From: Biscogniauxia marginata
Taxonomy: Eukaryota > Ascomycota > Sordariomycetes > Xylariales > Xylariaceae
DNA length: 64,000 nucleotides
NCBI GenBank assembly: GCA_022695795.1
Contig: MU404208.1
Coordinates: 1-64,000 of the forward strand
Direction: 5' to 3'
The notes beneath the pieces are model-generated. The model did not search any database. It had not been told where the DNA came from and was given only the letters and a program-made list of their open reading frames with translations. Shown piece by piece: positions 1 through 10,274 of the stretch. The position numbers and the translations under genes were made by a program. Positions within the stretch are counted from its first letter, which is position 1, and the number at the start of each line of letters is the position of its first letter.

Positions 1-830
1 ATAAATAAATAAATAAATATTAACGTATTATATAAGTATATAAATAAAATAAGCTTAATATATCTTATAAATAAGTCATTTAATTTGTTATATAAAATCG
101 ACTTTTTCAAAAATTTATAACTTTGCATGTAAAAATCGTAAAACTTTTAAAACTTTTTTATTAGTTATATAATTATAAGGTTTAACTAAAAATAAAATCG
201 AAAAAATTAATTTTAAAAAATACGAAAATAAAACAAGTAAAAATTAAAATTAAAATAAAACGTATAGACCTTTTTACGTATTTCTTTATATATTTCACTT
301 TTTTTAATTAAACTATATAATTATATAATTAAAAAAAAGATCCGAGATCTTTCCGATTTTTACGTGTAAAGTTATAAATTTTCGAAAAAGTCGATTTTAT
401 ATAAAAAACTATTTCGTTTACTCGCTTATATAGTACGTTATAAAAATTAAAATGTTTTTCAAATTTTATATTAAATATTTTAATTTTACTTTTTAATATT
501 AATAAATAATACCATAACGAAATTATTAATATTAATAATTAAAATAATTAAAATTTATTTTCAATTTTTATTAAGTTTATTATAATATATTATATAAGCA
601 AGTAAATAAAATAAGCTTATATATAAAAAGTTATTTTATTTATAAATTTGTTTTATTTACTTATTTATATAATATATTATTATAATATTATTTATTTAAC
701 ATAAAAACTTAATATATAAAAATATTATAAAGAATATAAATAAATAAAAATAAAAACTTAGTCGTTTTATACGTTATTATAATGTATTAAGTATAAATAA
801 ACTATATTTAAGTAAATAGTTCCCGTCCTT
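1..830. repeat. AT-rich RIP-degraded island (left edge of window)
   Basis: The stretch is almost entirely A/T with no usable reading frame, and base composition becomes normal after about 830. It contains a palindromic element (21-440). It also has a roughly 100-bp palindrome at about 577-677 whose arms resemble that element's ends. The stretch near 445-575 resembles 23055-23180 in the large island. The island probably continues beyond the window edge. Confidence 0.85.
21..440. mobile_element. Palindromic MITE-like element, copy 1
   Basis: The element begins TAACGTATTATATAAG and ends CTTATATAGTACGTTA, so its termini are inverted repeats bounded by TA. The inner arms around 98-140 and 354-405 (core ATAAAATCGACTTTTTC and its complement) are also inverted, giving arms of more than 100 bp. 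Related copies lie at 22042-22468 and 26532-26967. TA boundaries and long terminal inverted repeats without coding capacity suggest a non-autonomous DNA transposon (MITE). The left arm carries about 40 extra bases compared with the right. Confidence 0.7.
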
Positions 831-1213
831 AAGAGATAAAATCTTTTATTGTCATCAATATAACAACTTAGCAGTTTCTAGTTTGGAAATGAATCTCGAG
901 TCGCAATAGCATTATAGGATAATCTTACCATGCGTTTAGGCATCAGTTGTTCCTCGGTCTCATGAATATACCATAACGTCAAATTGGACTCATATATTAT
1001 CTAGGTTGGAGTTGTGGCCAAACTCTGCTTAGTCTAACGCACTTCTCCACACGAGTCACGAGTCACAAGTCACAAATGGCAAGACGAAGGTGATAAGGCT
1101 CGTAGTAGTTAGTGTATACAGTTCGGCGCACAACTTATATATAAGTAGAAATGAACAAAGCGAGATATCCCATTTATTCCCCTTAAGGACATGTACTCTT
1201 ACCCGTTCTTCCT

Positions 1214-2403
1214 CTATACATTGACACACTGAGAGTAATAGTCGTTGTACTTCGTACAGATACCTTCCGCACACGTCGTCGCCCCCGTGAAGTTAATGCC
1301 ACCGCACTACGACAGACGAAGTTAGTATCCCGCCCCTAGTAACAGAAAATATTCGGTCTATTGGAAACGCATTCCTCCACTAGAAGGTGGCTTCGCAGAT
1401 AGACCCAAGGGTAGAAATATTCATGAGGATGACTTACCTGCCCGTACAAGGCGACACCGCTGGTGGATCCCGTGGTCGATGGCGCCGTGGCGATGTTAGT
1501 TGCCGCCTGCGTCGTTGTCGAAGAAGCTGAGCTGGTCAATGTCGCAAAGGTTGTGGGTACAATGGTGTTGGTTGATATGGCCGATGCGGGAGTCGAAAAT
1601 GCGGATGAGGCAGCGGGGGTTGTGACGACAGTGGTTGCTGCCGAGTCACTCGCACCGGAGCCTGAAGAGCCCATGAGGGCTGGGCCGGGAATCGTATAAC
1701 TCTCAATAGTGGTGTAGGGGTTGAACATGATACCAGGATCATCCACCTTGTACAGTGCAGTACCAAGAGTACCCTCAGGCAACTCTGTTCCGGAGCCCGT
1801 GACGGCGATGTTAAAGCACTGGGGGTAGTTCTGCGCGCCGTTCTCAGAGGTAGCTCCGTGAAGGGCGATGATCTCGTGACGGAAGACGTAGTTACCGGCC
1901 TTCAGGTTTGATGGCACGGTGGTCGTCCAGGTGTTGTTGTTGTCGATCAAGGCTTGTGCCGCCCATGTCTGTGTGCTCGTGTCGTAGCCGGACTCGTCGA
2001 TCTTGACCCACTTGAGAGTTGTCTTGTCGGCCGCGGAGCAGTCACTCTCGCAGGCGGCAACGTAGGTCAAGACCGGACCGATGCCGTGTGGCCAGGCTGT
2101 CCATTGGAAATCAACAGTCCCTCCAGCCTTGACCGACGAGGTTAGGACACCAGAGGCGGCATTTTTGTGGCAGTTGATATCGGCTGTGCTATAGCCGGTG
2201 GGGTCAACGAAGCCGTTATCGAGGTTTTCAGCGTACCAGGCAGCGATGTCGGGAAATGATCCAGAGTTTTGCTTTTCATAATAGTAGTCCAGGATAAACC
2301 CCTGGTTGTAGGTGCCATCAGTAACAAAGCCGGATACGGTGCCGTGAGCTAGAGCCGAGGTGGCGAAGGCACTAACGGCCACAATAGTCGATCTCAAAGA
2401 CAT
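1214..2403 (-). CDS. AA9 lytic polysaccharide monooxygenase with C-terminal CBM1
   Basis: Secreted copper enzyme that oxidatively cleaves cellulose or hemicellulose. Two exons: 2403-1438 and 1306-1214, with a 131-bp intron (donor GTAAGT, branch ACTAAC, acceptor CGTAG), giving 352 aa. Residues 1-19 are a signal peptide cut before His20, the N-terminal copper ligand ([11 protein letters not shown]). The second histidine-brace ligand is His106 (WPHGIGP). Active-site support residues are His182, Gln191 and axial Tyr193 (GAQNYPQC). A Ser/Thr-rich linker runs from about 245 to 315. A carbohydrate-binding module 1 ends the protein, starting YGQCGG and ending YYSQCV with paired cysteines and aromatic residues. 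Reading on through the intron would give a false tail and hide the CBM1. The ATG at 2403 fits the signal peptide. The gene stands alone, with no neighbouring cellulase. Confidence 0.95.
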
Positions 2404-4140
2404 CTTGGGCGGGTCACTCAGGGTCTTGACGGTATAAAACAGTTGATAGAAATGAGCGATGTCGCTTTATTCGACGGAAAAAGGGTATGTTAAAAGTTTG
2501 TGTATAGTTCGAGCTTCACACGGTGAAGAGGAACGAGCTATCAAAGCGAACGAAGAAAACGAAAGTAATAGAAAAAGAATGTGCGCTACCTGTGATGAGA
2601 TTGAGATTGGGATGGGAGAGATCTCCCTAACGGAAAAAGAAGCCATCACGAGGGTTAAATACTTGTTCTTGTCAGGAAACCATTCAACATCGCTTTAACT
2701 TTTACGATGAGATCGAGGCTCATAAACCCATGACGACCATCATCTATCCGCAACACCAGACTAACCTAGCAGCCTGGAATTGATGGAATGAGGCGTAGCG
2801 CAGCCGATTGGTGGAATAGGTGGGAAATGGCCTTTTTCAGTAGTTTCCCGATGGTTTGGTGCTGGGCTATCCTTGCCTCCTGACCCCTTGACTAGGAATT
2901 GGCGCCGCCAGTGAAACAGGACTACCCGTCAAAATCCTACGTCCCACTATCTCAACTTTCCATGTTGGTGATCACTTCAGCTGTATCCTAGCTCAGATCC
3001 TATACTTCAGATGAAAGGGGCCACTCGTGATGTTTCTACAACATAATACTTGATACGCCGAGTATCCAAATCTAGCCATCTTGCCGCACGCCCCTGCATC
3101 GTATTTATTATCACGATGCTGTGGTTTGCAGTCTCCTTCTATCATTCAAAACAAGGTGGCCATCTGGATGAGCTAGGTGTTGCGCGGCATCGCCTAGATA
3201 AGAAAGCTAAGGGGCTTGTGGACGATTGGTAATAGATGCATGGTAGATAAACTGGTAAGAGGGGGCGCGTAGTTACGAAGTACTGACAACAAACTCTCGG
3301 GTGATGTCCTGCGGACTCAAGCAGGGAGCTGATTCTAGTGAGGGTATGCACTTCAGTTTGGCGTCGGTAGTTATAAAGGCGTACCTGAAGCTATCGAAGT
3401 TGTAACCGAGATCAAGGGTATTAGGGGGAGGGTTATACCTACTATGCTCCGTACACAGCATAATGCTACATAATAGTATCAAAGGAGCGCCAGCATTACT
3501 TCCGTTCTTTACTCTATAGCGGTGGTCTTCGAAGAACTGGCCACACTAAATGAAGGCACAAGAACGGTAAGGAATATACAGAGAAATCCACACCGTGCCA
3601 TGACTATGGGACATCCTTAGTAATTACGCTGCCCTAGAGGCCCTCTACTCCTCTACTCCTCTACCCAGCAAAGCCAGCCTCCGTAACGAAATAGCACCGA
3701 GACAGTCATGATATAGGTATTAATAAAGACATCAGAGTCCGCCTTACAGACTTTGGCATGCGACCACGCAAGTAAACCTTCTAAATAATAGCTCAGGCCA
3801 TACCGATAATCTAAGCAGTTTTCTACCATTACCACACCACCTGCGCACTCTACCCTCCCGCCTCTCTTTTCTCTCCAACGTAGTGTAAGAAGAAGGGAGG
3901 GCTAGCGAAGCACTAGTGCCTATATTATGTATCCAGACATCGAAATTATATTACGTATTGTGTATACGACCCTGCATGTATGTAAGCGTCTATGCCCCGG
4001 ACAAAATCATATACCAGAAACCGGGTCGCCACCATAATGGGAAGCGCTTCGGCATTACCTGCTCAATTACAATAGACCCATGTCCCCGTTGAGTGGATGT
4101 GCTCATTAATTGAGCGAGAGTACGGAGGGCTGCGAATTTA
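2404..4140. other. Intergenic, no gene recognised
   Basis: Normal-composition DNA upstream of the AA9 gene and presumably its promoter. Only short open frames without family resemblance or splice support are present. Composition shifts to AT-rich after about 4140. Confidence 0.6.
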
Positions 4141-5930
4141 TTTGCTAGTGTTCTAAAATTTAGAACTGTTGCTACATATAACGTGCTTTACTAGTACCCT
4201 GCGCATATCAATACCCTACGCACTTTCCCTTACCTTCTTATATTAAAATTAGGATTTAATAATCATAACGTATAGAATTAACCTAAATTACTTAAAATCT
4301 AATGAACCTAATATAATTATAGTATTCTAACAAGTACGCGTATTATAACTAGTCTCTTTATAAGTACTATATCGTCGCTTAGAAAGCTGCCCCTCATTTT
4401 GCCTACCCCTTTTAAAGCGCTTATCGTGTCGAGCCTGCTTTTCTACCTCTTTTTAAGCTAAAACGTTTTACGTATCCTTTATAATAAGTACCCCCCCTTA
4501 ATAAACTCGAGTTTTTTTAGTTTTATGGCGTTTACTAAGTGTTTTATTTACTGCTCGAAATATATGTATTTTGGTTAATAAAAACGTTATTTTATAAATT
4601 AATATTTTAATGTTTTTAACTAACGTCGTTATTATCTTAAAAATAGGGGTTAAAAAGCTTTTTTAATAACATGTAATGCGACTCTTTATTAAGGTTAATT
4701 ATAAAAGCGCATTAATCGCATTATAAAGGGTTTAAAAGACTTAAGGGTTAGTGTTAATCGAGGGGGGTATACTAGGATTTGAAGTTTATAACCTTATATT
4801 AAGCTTTGAAATTATAGCTTACGGGTCGAAAGGCACTAAGCCAGCTCCGCGGAATTTAGCCTAGCTATTTTAAGCTATTATAAAGGCTAAATAAACTGTT
4901 TTAAAGGCGAGGAAAAACTCGACCTTTATAATATAATTAATATAAGCCTTAATAAAAGTCTTAATTTATTAATTATATACCCGTTTTAAAACATTAAAAC
5001 ACTTAATATTTAGTAGCTAAATTAAATAAGAAAAATAAAAAGGTAAATAAAAAGTAATAATGTTATATGCTTTATAATACTTTTAAAATTCCGCCGATTC
5101 GTGACTTTCATGCCTATTAAAAATAAGTATTTAATATAAACCTTTAACTCGAGTAAAAGTATACTTATTAAAATGTTTAAGTTATTTTAAACTTATTTTA
5201 TTATTTATTTAGTTATTACTAGTTAGTTTAATTACTTAGTCGTGTAAAAAGCCGCTTTTAATATATTAACTTATAAGATAATTTTTCTTTTAAATTATTA
5301 AAAACGAAGAAATATTTTAATCTTTGTTATTAATATAAGTAATTATTATTACTTATTTCTAATTACTTAGTTAAACTATTTTATTTTTATTATGTCGATT
5401 TACGTAAGTTATAACTATTATCGAAAAAATTATATTTATTATGAAATTTATTTCGTTAAAGTTATAAAAATCGGAGTTTTAAATATTATATTTCGTTTAT
5501 ATATTCTTAATTAATCGGAACCACGCGCTAATTAACTTTAAATCTTCGTATAAAGCTCTTTAAAAGTTATAAATATAATTAAAACGCGTTTTTAACTTTA
5601 ATCGTCGTTATATAAATCGATATGCCTAATTCTTCTTAACATGTAATACCTTTTAAAATTCGAGTAAAAGATTTACTATATTTTTAACACTAGCGAGTCG
5701 AGGTGTAAAACCTTAAAAATTTAAATCGAGTATATATTAAATAATCGTATCTTTTTTTATTTTATTTAGTTTAAGGTTTAAAAGTAAATATTTATTAAAA
5801 GAAATGTAATTATTTATTTTAAATCGAAGCGTAAATTCGGGAACCTTATAAATTTTCGTAGTAAACCGACGACTTAGCTTTTTAAATAAACAAATAGCCT
5901 CGATAGCTAAAATAATTCGTGCTTCCTAGG
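4140..5930. repeat. AT-rich RIP-degraded island 2
   Basis: Strongly AT-rich DNA carrying a transposase fossil on the minus strand (5090-5780). Residual islands of moderate GC, for example around 4790-4870, suggest a single old DNA transposon plus flanks. No intact open reading frame. Confidence 0.8.
5090..5780 (-). pseudogene. pogo/Fot1-like DDE transposase fossil
   Basis: Conceptual minus-strand translation around 5560-5400 reads through stops as a segment containing AWFRLIKN, then TKYNI, then DFYNFNE. This matches the order and spacing of the conserved WFxL...KYxI...DxYNFDE block of fungal pogo/Fot1-type transposases; the last motif holds a catalytic-region Asp/Glu. Further on (about 5160-5095) weaker matches follow, in the order of the family's distal DDE region. 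Stops fall at expected Gln, Glu or Trp positions, consistent with C-to-T mutation. Family assignment is from remembered motif patterns, not a search. Confidence 0.6.
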
Positions 5931-6000
5931 TTTGAATTTCCATTTATAGTTATTAAGAAAACGCGTGTTAAAGTTCATGGGGTATAAAATAAAGGAAAGT

Positions 6001-6082
6001 GCGCAGGGTACTGATATGCGCAGGGTACTGATATGCGCAGGGTACTGATATGCGCAGGGTACTGATATGCGCAGGGTACTGG
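6001..6082. repeat. 17-bp minisatellite, about 4.8 copies
   Basis: The unit GCGCAGGGTACTGATAT repeats head to tail at 6001, 6018, 6035, 6052 and 6069 (last partial). Copies are essentially identical, so the array is recent or homogenised, in contrast to the mutated island just to its left. Confidence 0.95.
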
Positions 6083-6319
6083 TAAAGCACGTTATGCCGA
6101 GGCTCAAGGATACGCAATGGAGCTGGGGTTATAAGCTACGGGGGTCTAAGAACGAACATGAAAACCCACAACTGGGGATTGATAGCCCTTTTATATTTTA
6201 GAGGTGCTGACATTTCCTCGTAGATGGATATGTATGAGCTTCAGTCGCATCGGATATAGTCAGCTTCTGGTCTGTCTAACTTGAGAACTATCAGCGGGCT
6301 TTGATTGTGGCTTAGGATG

Positions 6320-6530
6320 AGTAGGTAGATACGTACCTAGGTAGGTACCTAGGTAGGTAGTTATGTATAGGTAGGTACATGTGTCCATATCCTTAGTATG
6401 TGACCGCTACCTAGGTAGGTAGGCGGGTATGTTATCTTGGGAATGTCTGGTACCTAGGTACACATGGACAAGTACCTATGTACTACCTACCTAATACCTC
6501 CTACATACCTAGGTACTAGGTAAGATATGT
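6320..6530. repeat. TACCTAGGTA-rich palindromic short-repeat tract
   Basis: Dense repetition of GGTAGGTA/TACCTAGGTA on both strands, able to fold on itself because CCTAGG is self-complementary. Similar short runs recur at about 13030, 17760, 35420, 56650 and 59170. Such tracts are common in intergenic DNA of Sordariomycetes. It lies about 400 bp upstream of the DPBB gene. Confidence 0.85.
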
Positions 6531-6916
6531 AGGTCCCCAGCCCGCTCAAAGGTCCGCCCCGAGCCTCAACGCACCTCCCCCAGGTAGGCCCAGTGGGTCA
6601 CCCCGCAATCTGCCAACCCCCCGCGCCACCCCTCATTCGTGGCCAGCCTTCCCGTTTCTAGTGACCTCATTGTCTGCTTTTTATCTGCTGGTGATTCTAT
6701 CTTATTCATCCAACCTCCAATTCACCCTTCCTTGTTGCTCCGTTCTCCTGCATTCACTTGACCGACAATCATCCCCTCTCCGAAATAGATAACAATGCCC
6801 TATCGAGAGAACCATGTCTCTATTTCCCTTTTCATGTAACAATGTTCGCTGCCTCATCACTGTTGAAACGCAGAAACTGAACCTCCATCTCCGCCTCCAT
6901 CTCGACCTCCATCTTG

Positions 6917-7762
6917 ATGCGACGCGACGACACGACGATGGTAGACTATAACCAAGTGTCCCCGTCCGTTTTCCAACTTCCAGACTGGGAGATACCGACA
7001 CCTCGACCTCCAAGGCGCTCGCTCATAAATCGCTTATCCGACTCGTTCAAGAAGTCGTCATATGTGACTAAGAACGCTACGAGCGAGATAGAAGACAGAG
7101 CTGGATGTGCAAAGGAGACATCTGCCGAGTCGTCCACTCTTCCAACACACGACAGCCACCCTGTAGCCACCGCCAACGAAGCGAGTAGACAGCCTACTTC
7201 ACTGATCGTCTTGTTCCGTTCCCGCTTCGACGCCATCTTCCCTCCTCACCGAACCTACTTTGGCCGCCCCCGGCGCTTCGTCTTGCTCTACATAACCCTC
7301 CCGCTAGCCATCTTCATACTCGTGGTCCTTCCCCTCATCATCGGCCTCAGCGTAGGGCTACCGCGTCGCACGTCCCAGGAGCTTCCACTACCAGGCAACG
7401 CGGCCATCTACTCAGGCGACCTGACATACTACGACCCAGCACTAGGCGCCTGTGGCATTCACTCCGCCAGCAGCGAGATTGTCTGTGCCGTGTCACATCT
7501 CGTCTTTGACGCCGCAGCATCGTCGTCCGGGTCGGGCCCGGATCCAAACACGAACCCTCTATGTGGGATGAAGATACGGGTACAACGAGACTTTGTCGAG
7601 GCTGGAGCAGGTATGGGTAATAACAGGACTGTGGACGTCACGGTTGTTGATCGTTGCGAAGACTGTGCGGCGACGGATCTGGATCTGAGTCTTGCTGCGT
7701 TCACGCAGGTGGCGCTGCAAGAGAGTGGGCGGGTTATTGCGAACTGGGTTTGGCTGACATGA
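6917..7762 (+). CDS. Membrane-anchored RlpA/expansin-like double-psi beta-barrel protein
   Basis: Single-exon protein of 281 aa from the ATG at 6917; the ATG at 6938 is an equally possible start. The first ~115 residues are hydrophilic and probably cytoplasmic. One hydrophobic membrane segment follows at about 121-146. The C-terminal part (about 165-281) is a double-psi beta-barrel of the RlpA/expansin/barwin type. It starts with GDLTYYDPALGACG and contains VVDRCEDC followed by DLDLSLAAF, the motif carrying the conserved Asp, and ends NWVW. Four cysteines can pair. Topology would place the barrel outside the cell or in the secretory lumen, so a cell-wall-facing role is inferred. Catalysis is not established for fungal members. 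A long pyrimidine-rich leader precedes the start. Confidence 0.85.
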   Translation: MRRDDTTMVDYNQVSPSVFQLPDWEIPTPRPPRRSLINRLSDSFKKSSYVTKNATSEIEDRAGCAKETSAESSTLPTHDSHPVATANEASRQPTSLIVLFRSRFDAIFPPHRTYFGRPRRFVLLYITLPLAIFILVVLPLIIGLSVGLPRRTSQELPLPGNAAIYSGDLTYYDPALGACGIHSASSEIVCAVSHLVFDAAASSSGSGPDPNTNPLCGMKIRVQRDFVEAGAGMGNNRTVDVTVVDRCEDCAATDLDLSLAAFTQVALQESGRVIANWVWLT

Positions 7763-8529
7763 GCAAGGTTAACTCCAGAACTGTCATGGACGAGTAATAA
7801 ATGATGGAGTCTAGAAGGGAAATTTTCATTTTATTTTAGACCGGTGATAATGACTTCGATGTCTAGGTACGGGGGGTTGCATGACTTTTTAGGCCTGGAG
7901 TTTGAGGCTGGATGGATAACAGCTACATAGGTATATACCCTTTCGCTATGGTTTGTGATGTACGTCTGTACGAAATTTACATAACGTGAAATGAACATTT
8001 TTCTATAAGGATCTTGAGAGATATGCCAATCCAAATCGAATGGCTTGCATAGCAGTAGTCTCTTGAGCTGAGCTCTTTGACATAATACTCTCTCCGTTCT
8101 AGGCCTGTATACTGATACACAATGCTTCCATTTCCCCGTGTCTTCCCCTTATGCCAGTATACGGTGTGTTATTTTACTTTGTTCATGTTCTACTGAATCG
8201 AGTGAACTTTATGTTTGAACAACCCAACCCAACCCAACCCCCCCCCTTTAATTTTTTTTCCTCCTCCCTCCTCAAGGGATATGCTTTAAAGTAGGCACTA
8301 TTCTTGCAGACCAGAAGAGTCCTTGGCCCTGCCTAAATAGACATGACAAACCACAAGATGGTCAAAAAGGAAAAAAAAAAAACCCCCTTAACTCCACGCT
8401 TATCCGGTAGCTCCCAGTGTTATCCGTCATGGCCTATTTCCATCTGACTAAGTCCGTGCCGATTTATGCTCGTGGTGTACAGCGAGGTTTACAAGTCCAA
8501 AACTCCAGTTCCAAGTAAACTATTTGTTC
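7763..8529. other. Intergenic between DPBB and 7TM genes
   Basis: Convergent 3' flanks of two genes. Holds an (AACCC)n-like run ending in a C tract (8221-8247), a T tract and an A tract (8370-8383). No gene recognised. Confidence 0.6.
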
Positions 8530-10274
8530 TCAACGACGTGCCTCGGCATCAACCGTGTGTGCAGATATGCCTTGCCTCTCCCAGTCGAATGTTGCTGCCT
8601 CGATTTCCCGCCGTGCCCTTCTCTCTTCGACAACAATTGTGCGTTCCACTTGAATAGCGCCAGGTTGGTGCTCCATCACAATGGTGTGTTCGAGGCCAAG
8701 AGTTGAGACGATGTGTTCCTGGCTGTCACAGCTCGTCACACGACCGATCGTGTCGTCTTCCCCCTCTAATCTTCTTCCTCCTCCTTCAGGCGAGTGCCTG
8801 TGCTCCGTTGACCCGAAGTCTTCCTTTGACGGGGTAATCCCTAGTTGCATGTCGTAGGCCGAATCGAGACTGCTTAGGGAATGTCGGTGTGCGGGACGGC
8901 TACGACTCAGGTACGATGCTTTGGTGTTTTTATTGGTGCTACGCGTGGTCGAACCGAGCGGCTGGCCCCCGGAGAGACCATACCTGTCTCTGTGCCGCTG
9001 GTTGTCTGTTGACGCGGGGAGGTAATTCGTGGGATTCAGGGCGCGCAGGAACGGGAACCAGTCGCGCAGAAGCGGCCACATCATGGGCAGGTTGCTGACA
9101 TAGATGGCTACCGAGGCCTCACGCACGTACCACAACATGTAGCTCGGGTCCCAGATATTAGTGAGATTGAAAACCTTGGTCAGCAGTGCCGCGAGGATCA
9201 CGAACAGGCCCATGCCGAAGATTAATAGCAGTACAACCTTACGGCGCCAGGGCATGTTCATCCGTAGAACCAGCGGGATGGGGATCCCAAGCATCAACAG
9301 GTCTGAGCTGATGTTGAAACAGCCCGTAACTATGGCATAGTACTGCAACGTCGTGCATTGGGGGTCCGGCGGCGGCACTAGTTGGAAACGTGAGTTAGAA
9401 ATTACCCTTTCTGGTAAATAAAATGGGGGTTAAATGCATGCCTCGGGAGCAATATGCTCTCAAACTGCCCATATAAGGAAATTCTAGCTCCCGAAACACG
9501 CCAAAATGGGAAAAAATGAACTCTTGGAATACATACTGCCCCAATAACCTTCGAAGGGGATGCATGCTGTGAAGAAGGCGACCTGGGACGCCATCCACCC
9601 CATCGCCACGTAAACGCCCAAGTACCGGACTGCCTTCTGCTGCGTCAGCCCCAACGTCAGTCGCGTATACATGATCAACATGCAAATTTTGATGGTGTAG
9701 ATGCAATTGAGCATCGCCTGTTCCGAGACTACCACGATCTTAGACCCGTAAACACGCTCCTGGATCTCCTCGGGGCTGAAGGTGCCCTCGAGTTCGGGCG
9801 GGTACAGGTTTGAGCCGCCGCCTTGTGCGATCACGTTCAGACACACTATCAAGGCCGTGTAGAGTCCCTAGATTTCCGTTCAAATCTTCCAGTTAGATTA
9901 GGAGGCAGGTGATATGTATGGCGTCACCTGAGTTACTGCTATGCGGTTTTTTTTTTTGGGGGGGGGGGGGGGGACGGTTGTGCCTTAGTGAGGTAAAGAT
10001 AGAAAGACATACACTTGCGAGCATCATGAGATAGTCATCGATCTGGAAGTTGGTGACGCCACCTAGCCGACGCGCTCGCCCATATCTAATTCATGATAAC
10101 GTCAGCTTGGTGATTATCACCGGCACGGTATCGCTTTCGCCATTGGGAGTAAATAGTGCCCGGGAGTAGGTAGCTAGCTTACAGCCTCAAGGCGATGAAT
10201 AAAATGCCCACGCTGTAGAGAGACCAACTTTGCACCTTCAGTGCATCTTGAAACGCTACGTCGAAGTCGGCCAT
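8530..10274 (-). CDS. Rhodopsin-domain (PTH11-like) seven-transmembrane protein
   Basis: Four exons by splice signals and frame: 10274-10183, 10085-10013, 9867-9537 and 9377-8530, with introns of 97, 145 and 159 bp, giving 447 aa. The N-terminus has a first helix (SWSLYSVGILFIALRL). It continues into YGRARRLGG and FQIDDYLMMLAS, the conserved loop and TM2 of the fungal rhodopsin domain. The third exon holds three hydrophobic stretches and ends near PFEGYWG. The fourth begins PPPDPQC and contains the hallmark SDLLMLGIPIPLV plus two more helices. The last ~170 residues are a hydrophilic, Ser/Arg-rich cytoplasmic tail. Members are fungal integral membrane proteins, some (Pth11) sensing surface or host cues; ligand and role here are unknown. 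Intron 2 contains a T10G16 homopolymer. Confidence 0.9.
9948..9973. repeat. T10G16 homopolymer inside an intron
   Basis: Ten T followed by sixteen G within intron 2 of the 7TM gene (on the coding strand C16A10). It is a likely site of length variation and sequencing error but lies outside coding sequence. Confidence 0.9.

Noticed and set aside
5907..6107. Repeat-containing minus-strand ORF
   Set aside because: It exists only because the 17-bp minisatellite is open in that frame.
6702..7013. Minus-strand Arg/Ser-rich ORF over the start of the DPBB gene
   Set aside because: Antisense to the leader and first codons of the supported plus-strand gene; composition reflects a CT-rich leader.
8221..8247. 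Telomere-like AACCC repeats
   Set aside because: The unit is AACCC rather than CCCTAA, only about four copies occur, and it lies between genes; not a telomere.
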